Shown here: one piece after another, positions 55,480 through 64,000 of the stretch
Numbering within the stretch: the first letter of the stretch is position 1
Layout: each line of letters begins with the position of its first letter
Position numbers and translations under genes: made by a program
From: Zea mays
Lineage: Eukaryota; Streptophyta; Magnoliopsida; Poales; Poaceae
Assembly (NCBI RefSeq): GCF_902167145.1
Contig: NC_050098.1
Location: forward strand, 83,802,207 to 83,866,206
Length of the DNA stretch: 64,000 nt
Direction of reading: 5' to 3'
The notes under the pieces: model-generated
The model's input: the letters and a program-made list of their open reading frames with translations, nothing else
Database searches by the model: none
Told to the model about the DNA's origin: nothing

Positions 55480-56799
55480 CCTACATACTCCGGGATATAC
55501 GGAGAGTAGCACGAAGCAGTATGTAGGACCTGCTTCGGCTGATTCTGCCGTGCTTTGGCTTTAGCAATTTCCTTCTACTTCTGGATCGTGACTTGGCACG
55601 TCCTTGTTGTGTGTCCCTTGTCCTCGCCACAGAACAGGCAGAACAATTTCCTGGGCTGATTACCGTACCTTCCTCCGCCAAAGCTTCTCCCCCCTCTGCC
55701 TCTCGGGGCTGGTGGTCTGTAAAAAGTTTGCTGCATGCCCGAAGACTGTGAGATGTGCTAACTGCTCTGAGCGTTATTGGCCCTGTCATCATTGGCATTA
55801 GGATTGTGAATTGTCCTGACATGCCTAGGATGGAGTCTTCCTCCGAAGCCCCTAGTCATCTCAGAATACCTATATGCTTCCTCCCTTCTTTGGCGGAAAT
55901 AATTGTTAGCTCGGATGTTTTATCCATCTTCTAGAGAAGTTTCTCCAAGGTCTGTGGTGGCTTCGTTGCAAAATATTGAGCTGTGGGTCCTGGTCGGAGC
56001 CCCTTGATCATGGCCTCAATGACAATCTCATTGGGCATTGTAGGCGCTTGAGCTCTCAAACGCAAGAACCTTCGGACGTACGCCTGCAGGTACTCCTCAT
56101 GGTCCTGCATGCATTGGAACAGGGCCTGAGCAGTGACTGGCTTCGTTTGGAAGCCCTGGAAGCTGGTGACTAGCATGTCCTTCAGCTTCTGCCACGACAT
56201 AATTGTCCCTGGCCGAAGAGAGGAATACCATGTCTGAGCCACACTTCTAACTGCCATGACGAAAGATTTCGCCATGACGGCAGTATTGCCCCCATACAAG
56301 GATATTGTTGCCTCGTAGCTCATCAGGAAATGCTTTGGATCTGAATGCCCATCATACATTGGTAGCTGAGGTGGCTTGTAGGATGGTGGCCACGGGGTAG
56401 CCTGCAATTCTGCTACTAAAGGAGAAGCATCATTGAAAGCAAAGTTACCATGGTGAAAATCGTCGTACCATTCATCTTCATTGACTAGGCTTTCTTGACA
56501 AAGCTCCCTATGTTGGGGCCTTCGGTCTTGGTCATCCTGAGTGAGATGACGCATTTCTTCAGCTGCTTCGTCAATCTTCCTCTGAAGGTCGGCAAGTCGA
56601 AGCATTTTTTCCTTCTTCCTCTGTACTTGCTGGTGAATCGCTTCTAAGTCCCTGATCTCCTGGTCCAGTTCCTCCTCATGAAGTGTTGGGCTAGTTGCCT
56701 TTCTCTTCTAGCTTCTAGCTTCTCGCAGGGAGAGTGTGTCCTGATTTGTGTCTATTGGCTGCAGAGCACCCCTGGCGCTGTTGTCTTCTTCGGCGACAT
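55480..56799 (-). pseudogene. Gag of element A (Tat-type) with zinc knuckle
   Basis: On the minus strand a candidate start MSPKKTTAPG is at 56799. The main open part (56605-55931) has PQLPMYDGHSDPKHFLMSY, TWYSSLRPGTIMSWQKLKD and EEYLQAYVRRFLRLRAQ, the Ty3/gypsy gag (Retrotrans_gag) pattern. A knuckle CLFCGEDKGHTTRTC lies near 55615 in a shifted frame; its Cys-His spacing is five residues instead of four. A stop follows (QK*KEIAK). Indels near 56640 and 55930 disable it. Confidence 0.8.
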
Positions 56800-56857
56800 G
56801 ATGAAGGTGGATGCTTGCTGAAGGTGGTCATTCAGGTTCATCGGAGGTGGGCGCTAA

Positions 56858-57528
56858 TGTTGGCCACTTGTTCTCAAATGCTATGAATCAAGAACAAGGC
56901 AACACAATTGTTAAAGATTAAGAATATTCGTCTTCCGAAGCATTATCTCCACATGGGGATAATACTCATCAGGCGAAGATTAAGAAAGACATGCCTTCAT
57001 TATTTGATACGTGAACAAGAATATGAAAGGATAAAGATGAAGACTGGATCTTATTATTTCATTTATATTCGTATTCCATAAAACATAAATGAATATTCAA
57101 CAGTATTAATATTACATTGATACCTTCGGCTTGCTTGAAGGTGTTGATGCGGGAGAGTGATTACAATCCAGCGTGAACAGTATGGTGCTACTGTTCATCT
57201 ATTTATAGGCACGGGACACGGCCTAGATAAAATTACATTCATGTCCCTGACACTCATCTATTTTTATAATACAAATCATGAAGGACTAAGTAGTCTTTGT
57301 CCCTTTTCGATCATCATCATGCTCGGCCTTCATCATTACATCAAAACCGAAGCTCCTTGGTTACAGCTTCGTCGTTCATTCTTATTACCTTCGGGCTTCA
57401 TCTTCACCTTGATATATAAAAGAAAACTTCATCCCGAAGCCGAAACCCCCCTGTAACAATCCATGTCATACTGAAAACATATGGTCAGTTACATTTTTGA
57501 GGACCTTCGAAGGAAGAAGGCCCCAACA
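56858..57528 (-). repeat. 5' LTR of element A (671 bp)
   Basis: Same termini as the 50306 LTR. The promoter box on the minus strand is near 57199. The internal side (plus-strand left) reads GGTGGGCGCTAA, the primer-site position on the minus strand. Confidence 0.9.
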
Positions 57529-58883
57529 AGTAGCCCCTCGCAGTATTAGTTTGTTTCTTTGTAACAAATTCGGACTGCGAAACAAATAAAGGCCTTTAGT
57601 CGAAGGTCCGAAAAAACACCTTCCCTTCGCTAGAATAGTGAAACCTTCTGTATTATGGGACCGACCATGTAGTGGCGCTTTGCATATATATATATATATG
57701 AGGGTTGCGATTAAAATATTTTTCATGCTATCAAGCTTGTGTTGGCTTTGTTGTTTAGTTTGCTGACTCTGTAATCACGATTGCTTTCAAGCTTCGGTTT
57801 TTTTGCCTCAACCAAACTAAGATGGCCTAAGATAAAAGGAGTGAGGACCTCGCACTGGCTGGGTTTTATGAAGCTATGGAGAGGACAAATAATGAAAAAA
57901 TAACTGATGAGATTTTAGCTGGGCTATCTGAAGATTTTGGTGACAGCAAGGATTTCGATGTAGAGAGTGATAATGATGATGCCGAAGATCGACCGTGGAG
58001 GCCGAGTCATGTTGTCTTTGGGAAATCCACTATTAAGAAAGGGCAGATTGAAGCGATGAAGGGTAAATATTTCTATGATGTATCCACAGTGAGGGCTGGA
58101 GGAGAGAACATTGTTTCTCTTCCTGAAGCTGATGAAGTGGTGGTATTCAAGGGTTTTATGAAGGCTGGTCTTCGGTTCCTTTGCATAAGGTGCTAGTCAA
58201 AGTGCTAAAGAGATTTGAAATATACCTTCATCAGCTTACACCCGAAGCTTTAATTAAAATTGGGGTTTTCATTTCGGCGATGAGGAGCCAAGGGCTGGAC
58301 CGAGACGTCGACTGCCTATGCAATATACACGAATTATCCTACCAGACGAAGGTGATTGGGAAGGAACAATATCATAACAACTTTTGTTGTTATTCCTTCG
58401 TATATCGCTCTGATGCGAGACGCCCTGTCCCAACATTTCAGAAGAAGTGGACAGGATCCTGGATGAGGCAATGGTTCTATGTTAAGAATGATTTGGTTGA
58501 GAGGGAGGACGTGAAGGATATAATTCAGCGTCCCATACAATCACACTTCGGCATCAGAAGGCCTTCCATCTTGAATAGTGATAAGGCTCAAGCATGCCTG
58601 ATGGCCTTCAACACTTTGTGTAGCTATATTGGTATCAGAGACTTGGTCCAAGAGCACATAGCCTTCAAAGTGTCGCCCCTTGTTAATGAATGGGAAATGC
58701 CAAAGGAAACCACTGCTAGTTCAAGCGAAGGTGGCCCAGTTTATCTGAAATATACCTACCTCTACAGAAGTCAGTTCGGCGAGCCAGATGATGAATGGCT
58801 TGAAGCCATTGATGCGACTAGTGAGGAGTTGCTGGAGGCTTATACGAAGGCTGAAGATGAAGCCATTAATACTGCCTTTGGTT

Positions 58884-61800
58884 TGTGGCGGAACTGCCCG
58901 AATTATTCCAACTTAAGTGTCTAAGTCCCGCCTTAGAGGCTAGACCACACTTAAATGGGAATAACCCGTCAATCCCTCGGATCTAGTCCGACGAGGCCAC
59001 TGATAGATCAAGTACCACGGTCTCACTCGATGGTGAGTCACAGAGCAAATACAATAAAGCATAAAACCATACATAAGGAGTATTAAACTTATTACATCCT
59101 CATCGGAGTTTTAGCAAAAGTAGCCATCATTGTTCGAAGTGCAGTGGAATAAAACTAACGGTAAAATAAACAGAGAGATGGGGAAGCCTGTCCCATCACT
59201 CCTCATGCTCCTCCTCAGCCGAGGTAGGATCCCACTCGACTGTCCAACCCGGTGGCAAGATGGACGACCAAGTCACTCCAGCAACCATGTCCTCCAGAGA
59301 ACCTGTAAAATTATGCCACAAGCAAGGCTGAGTATACTAATACTCAGCTAGACTTACCCGGTGTGAGGAGTCTACTCCTCTACCTCTAGACATGCAGCTG
59401 TTTGGCTGTGGGTTTTGGTTGCCAAAAGCACTAGCTGAGTTTATAAATCAAGTTTTAGCTTTGTCAAGTTTTAGTGTGACTCTCTTAAGACTAGATGTGT
59501 ACTATCTACTCATTCATGGTAGCAAGCAAATTTATCAATCAACATCTTTTGTCACCTCATCACATTTTCACTTGTTACTCAATGTAGCAGCATGGATCAA
59601 GCAGTACTATCTACTCACTTGTTACTCATTAGCTGCGAGAAGCAGACGATTCGAATCAAGTTTTTAAACCTTGCAAGGTAAACCTAAACACACGACGTGG
59701 CGAGGCACTCCGTCCCCACACACATCAACCGTCCCCATCGATTCCCCATCAGCAGATCAGGGCTCACCGCCTTGGCGTACAATGCCTCACTGACCCCGAC
59801 TGACGTCGTGCAGTGACCACACTTGTACCCACCATAACCGGAATGGGAGACCACGTCTCAGGTCGCGTGAGGGGCAAAGTCTACTGCCAGGTTCAATCAG
59901 GTACTAGGCTTACCGATTTACCATATTTCTCGGCATGTGCTTAGTACGTTCAAACGCTTGACACACGGTACCACACCTTAATCCTTATTCCCATTTCCAC
60001 CTCGTAGACAACCAATCCCCATGGATTGTTGTCTACAGGCCAACATCATTATGCTATGAAAGTGGATACAACCAATTCTTGACCTCGCGCGAGTGCTTAG
60101 AAAAATCACTCGACTTCTACCGAGATCCCTAATTAGTAAAGCAGCTACTCGACCTAGCATACTAGTATTCATCTCAATGGGATTCCTGAGATCATGCAAT
60201 TAGGGTTTCAAACAACTCCTACACTTAAGTGCACATTCAATCCTACAATCATTAAGTGTAGTAAAATAGCATAATAAACAGGTTATGCATAAACCGGGGC
60301 TTGCCTTCCAAAGCTGGGGCAGGCAGATCCTCTGGTGCAGGCTCTGGTGCTGGATCCGGGGCTACCTCCTGAGCAGCTCCTTGCTCCGGCACGAGGACGT
60401 ACTCTCCGTCAGCGAGGTTGCAATCTATCGAATGCAATGAATAGGAATATGTATGTCATGATGATGCAAGATTTAATAAACGTTATGCTAAATGAAGAAA
60501 AACTTAGTTAGTTAGTAACTTAAGTTTTTCTGGTCATACGTGGCTCTTTAGTGGTTTATGCTTATCACTCTAGGTTTGGGTTTTGTTAGGGATAAGCATA
60601 GTGGATTTGTAACTTGGATTTCCCTTAGATGTTTTAGTAGACCTTTAAGGGATTTTTCTGGTTGGGTTAAGATGACATTATTCTCATTGTTAATTTCCTC
60701 TTTCTTTTTCTATTTATGGATTCTAGGGTGGGTTTGAACTACATCAGTGATTTAACCTATTCCAAAAATTCTGAAAAATTTACAGTAGACTACTATTAGC
60801 CACTGTAGTCTGTCCTATGAATTTGAGGTCCAGAATAAATAGAGTATGTTCTGGACAAAAATAACAAAGGTTGGGGCAAAGGGGTCACTTTGCACTACCA
60901 CTCTTAACTAGGGGTAGGTTTTGTCCTAAGGGTCATTTTTGCTGGTATCTAAAGGTAATAACATGCTTCTGTGCCAAAAATCATAGAGGGTTACTTAGTG
61001 GCTATTTAGTTATGATTTTCTAAAGTTTAATGCCAAAAAGATACTTATAACTAACTTGTTATTTGAAAAATATCAAACAACAGAACTAGTATTTTTCCTA
61101 TGTTCTTAATAACAAAACATTAGTTATCCCAAAGTTTAGGGTGTTTACTTCTTGGAATTATTTTTCTAGGGTTTTTCTAAGTTTTCCTTGTTTTCCTAAA
61201 ATAAAAGGTATCCTATTTATTTTGCACTAAACATGGGTATAATAAATTGTTTTGGTGAACTATACTGAATAAGTAAACCAATAAAAATGTGGGTGCTCCC
61301 TAGTTCTTTATTTAAATTACCTTTTCTATTTTCTTTAACTTTAAGCACAAGGTGAATTAAATGGCAAACTCTACCTTAATGGGGTATACAGAGGGGTTTA
61401 TCATTTTTAAACAGGTTAGTAGGTAATCAAGTACCTCTCTAAATTTTCTTAACCTCAGCCAAATAGTGTAACTATTTTTCCTTATTTCTTTTAGCTTTTG
61501 GCTAGTTAATCATTTAATTCAAAACTCTAAAGTTTTCTCTAACACTGAGGAGTTTTATATTTTTCCTAAGTGGTTTACATTATTTAAGATCTGGCAAAAT
61601 TGGTTTGACTCGATTTGGGTGAACAAAACAGAAGATATGAATTTTTCAAGTTCTGTTTCAATTTAAAACAGATTAATAAAAAGGTTTCCTGGAAAAACAG
61701 TTTACACCGAGGACCCTGGGTTTAATCCAAATCAACCCACTCAAATCTACCCATGCACCACTATTCCCATGAGTCATTGACAGTTCAAAAATTCCCCCGA

Positions 61801-63269
61801 CCTTTCCTTCTTCTTCCCCGAGGTCCTTCCCTTAATGCAAACAGTACCCGCGGGAAAGAAAAGGGCGGCGCGGCTTACCGGCGGCGAGGGAGGTCCGATG
61901 AGGGGCAGGGTTGGCTCCGGGAGGTCCTGGCGGTCACAGCGGTGTACTGCTCGACGGCGGAGGTGGCCGGAATCGTCCGGTCCACGTGCGCAGGCGGGTG
62001 ATCTCGTCGGCGGTGGGTGTACCGGTTAAACCACGGCGATCTAGTTCAATAAAAAGGCACGATGAGCTCCACGGGGTGACGTAGAGGCTATGTGCACAAG
62101 GAATCGAAGAATGCGGCAGAGATTTACCCGGTCTACGTTCATCGGTGGTCGGGCGAAGTCCGGCGATCGTGGACTGGCTTCTCTGGCGAAGCAAAGTCCG
62201 ATTCCTTGCTCGGGAAGCTTCACCGAGGCATGCACGGTCTCTTCCAAGGGTCGGGCGTGGCTGGGAAGGGCTCTGTTGGCCGGTCTACGGTGGCAGGGGC
62301 TCGGGTGGCCGCAGGCACGCCGTGCGCGGGGCAAACGCCGGTGGTTTCGGGCTTCGGTGAGGTCGAGCGTGCGCGGAGGAGTACGGTCGACGCCTGAGGG
62401 TGATTTATAGGCGCGGGCGCGAGCAGGAGACGCGGGCGCGGCTTGGCATGGCGCGTGGCGCGCGGGGTCGAGCGCGGGCGTGCTCTGGCGCGCGCAGAGC
62501 GCGTCGAACACGTGGAGGTGTTCTTCTGCCCATGTTCAAAAGCTTGCTGAGATCGCAAACGTGCGAATGTTGGAAACAATCTGGCGCAGACCTCTTCCTA
62601 GCACCTATGGCTATCTCTTGTATGTGAGTTCCAAGGGAAGATAAGCCCTAGGTCAGAAGATATGCGGATGCCAAATCTGGCTTGTCTCCCTGCCCACTTT
62701 ACGACAAAAGTGATGCCAAGACATGTCAAATGAGTTTGACTTGGGTTCAAATTTTTCCTGGGGGTGCCTTAGGTGGTTTGGCACATTTTTGGTATTCATA
62801 CCAAGTGGTTTTGGTGCCATTTACTAAGTGAACACGTCTGATCTTTAGATTAGGGTTAAAATTTGACTTAGATAGAATTAGAGAGCTCTAGCTCTCTCTC
62901 TCTATTTGAGGAATGGATTTGGGGTTTCTTAAGGGGTCTTTTTGCAATGTTTCCTCTCTATATTTATAGATTAATATGTTACTTAACTTTGGCCAAGGGT
63001 TAGGTCATGATTTGCACATTTGCTTAATCTCCCCCCCTTCAACCAAGGTTTTAGGAGATAGGGGTTCAAGAGGGGTCTAGGGTTTACTCCCCTCTTGTCC
63101 AAGGTGATAATTGCACAAAAGCTTGGGTAATGCTTTTGGTCATTCACATTCTTGGGTAAAACATGGTCTCCAAAGTTTTTATGCTCTTCTCCTCAAGTTT
63201 CTTCCACATGTGATCACAGTCATTAGTGCATAGATGTGCCATGGCCATGGTAACACTTGGGGTGTTACA
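58884..63269 (-). mobile_element. Solo LTR of a Del/Tekay-type chromovirus (about 4.4 kb)
   Basis: On the plus strand it starts TGTGGCGGAACTGCCCG and ends TTGGGGTGTTACA; on the minus strand it reads TGTAACACCCC...CCGCCACA. Flanks tggtt (58879-58883) and tggtc (63270-63274) fit a one-mismatch duplication, and the antisense gene of B resumes right after. A CTATAAATC box on the minus strand lies near 62408-62400. It has no pol, gag or second LTR. It is long for an LTR, so it may contain another insertion. Confidence 0.65.
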
Positions 63270-63519
63270 TGGTCCTGCGGAATGAGAAGGCTGAATAGAG
63301 TATTTGATGGATTTGTCTATCCTGACTACTACTTCCTGGCACGAAAACAAGGGTCTAAAAGGAAAATTGCAACGACGACCTCCTTTGCGCGACGAAGCCA
63401 AAGAGGACAAAGTTGTAACTCATCGACTGCAGTCGTATTTTTTAGAAAGGGCTGCTATACTGCCTGCTGCAGGGGTTTCAAAGATAGAGGCTACCGAAGA
63501 GACCCTCTCAGCTTCGGAG

Positions 63520-63593
63520 GTAAAAATTTTCTTTTTCCTTGTTTTGAATCGAAGAATATTTAATCTAATGTTGCTTTTGGAATTTTTGAATAG
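63520..63593 (+). other. Intron of the antisense gene in element B (74 bp)
   Basis: GT at 63520 and AG at 63592-63593, AT/T-rich, keeping phase between flanking conserved coding sequence. It lies in the Ser/Lys-rich region, a different place from the two introns of element A. Confidence 0.6.
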
Positions 63594-64000
63594 ATGATCA
63601 AAGCACCTACTGCAGCAGATGAAGTTTCCACTATTCAATTGGAGAAATAAAAAACAAAGATTTCTAAGACCGAACAACAACCGAAGCTACAGAGTTCTCC
63701 GATAGTGCAAGAGCTGTCAAGGATAGCATCCACTTCAGTAGCAACACCTAAGAAAGGGAGAAGGATGGCCAACGTTCCAGACGCTGTTCTAAGGCTTTCG
63801 AAAATGGCTACTCCTGCTCCTACAAAGATTTCTAAATACAAAGCTAGAGAATTGGAAAAGGCTATCGACATAAGTACTTCTCCTGATTGCACTAAGGTTG
63901 TACCTTCGGAAAGTAGGCCAACAGAGCAAGTAAACGAGAGCCTGTCAGAGAAAGTATCATTGTCGATACCTGAAGCGGTGTCGCCCGGAGATCTTGAATT

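Larger units (their letters stand above)
50306..57528 (-). mobile_element. Tat-like non-autonomous gypsy element A (7.2 kb), complete
   Basis: LTRs are 56858-57528 (5', minus orientation) and 50306-50975 (3'), flanked by the perfect duplication agtag (50301-50305, 57529-57533). On the minus strand the 5' LTR is followed by TTAGCGCCCACCTCC (primer-site position), a broken gag (56799 to about 55480) and a tandem-repeat region, with no protease, RT or integrase. Next to the 3' LTR a spliced gene lies on the plus strand, antisense to the element. It could move only with enzymes from a related autonomous element. It is inserted in its sibling B at the LTR/internal junction. Confidence 0.9.
57529..64000 (-). 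mobile_element. Tat-like element B, internal part (continues past the window)
   Basis: It resumes after element A with GTAGCCCCTCGCAGTATT, the sequence that normally follows this family's LTR. It holds the antisense gene on the plus strand and is interrupted by a solo LTR at 58884-63269. Its gag side and other LTR are outside the window. Confidence 0.8.
57822..64000 (+). pseudogene. Antisense passenger gene of element B, split by a solo LTR, partial
   Basis: The start ATGGCC is followed at once by TAA, then the frame continues as LAGFYEAMERTNNEKITDEI, EDRPWRPSHVVFGKSTIKKG and DEVVVFKGFMKAGLRF. An indel near 58185 shifts to KVLVKVLKRFEIYLHQLTPE, then HNNFCCYSFVYRSDARRPVP and WMRQWFYVKNDLVEREDVKD, up to 58883. 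After the solo LTR it resumes with CGMRRLNRVFDGFVYPDYYF (63275 on). An intron, 63520-63593 (gtaaaa...gaatag), joins ETLSASE to MIKAPTAADEVS in phase. One TAA follows (near 63648), then the frame is open to the window end with PKKGRRMANVPDAVLR, homologous to element A. Confidence 0.75.

Noticed and set aside
62041..62511. 156-codon minus-strand ORF
   Set aside because: It sits downstream of the TATA box in the solo LTR; GC-rich leader sequence, no domain.
58884..63269. Reading cggaa as a 5-bp target duplication (58888-58892 and 63279-63283)
   Set aside because: That would give an element without TG/CA ends. Placing the border at TGTGGCGG...GTTACA gives proper LTR termini and a 4-of-5 duplication.

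Overview
The window looks like plant nuclear DNA, from a grass and most likely a maize-like Andropogoneae. This is an inference from the element types: Sirevirus LTRs carrying CACCGGAC-type palindromes, Tat-type Ty3/gypsy elements with an antisense passenger ORF, Del/Tekay-type chromoviruses with LTRs over 3 kb, and Tourist and CACTA miniature elements. I saw no bacterial genes, CRISPR arrays, rRNAs or tRNAs.

One host gene is visible and appears complete: a FIMBRIN (actin-bundling protein) on the minus strand, 38422 down to 12097. I could place 13 exons with GT/AG borders. They join into an uninterrupted 695-codon frame carrying four calponin-homology domains. The gene covers 26.3 kb but its CDS is only 2.09 kb. 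Introns 3, 6, 7, 10, 11 and 12 hold transposons, and intron 7 alone is 14.4 kb.

Left arm (1-11640), downstream of the fimbrin: a nested stack of truncated elements. From youngest to oldest these are a Sirevirus 3' end (1-2356) inside the antisense ORF of a Tat-like element (2357-3883), inside a second Tat-like element (3884-6293), inside a gag-only Sirevirus-like element (6294-about 10700), inside the integrase of a gypsy element whose LTR ends at 11640.

Middle (12097-38422), fimbrin with intronic elements: a Tourist-like MITE (12466-12597), two nested unclassified elements (about 13973-15195), a short-LTR copia relic (15815-18403, TSD aatac), a Reina-like chromovirus (20260-24588), a gypsy element (24589-33805) broken by an RT-less copia (25544-29983) and a solo LTR (31288-32002, TSD aatgt), a CACTA miniature element (34502-35022, TSD tgt), and an element with subterminal repeats (about 36190-37105).

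Right arm (38423-64000): the fimbrin 5' flank with two MITE-like inverted repeats and one hAT-like end, then an old Tat-like element B (39740 to beyond 64000). B was hit three times: by a Del/Tekay-type chromovirus (40276-50195, TSD atgtc), by its own sibling element A (50306-57528, TSD agtag), and by a 4.4-kb solo LTR (58884-63269).

The most unusual feature is the gene carried antisense inside the Tat-like family. Four copies are visible. It has its own TATA box about 125-130 nt before the ATG in three copies, GT/AG introns on the strand opposite to the element's genomic RNA, a PF04195-like N-terminal region and a coiled-coil C-terminal region. Element A holds this gene plus gag and lacks pol entirely.
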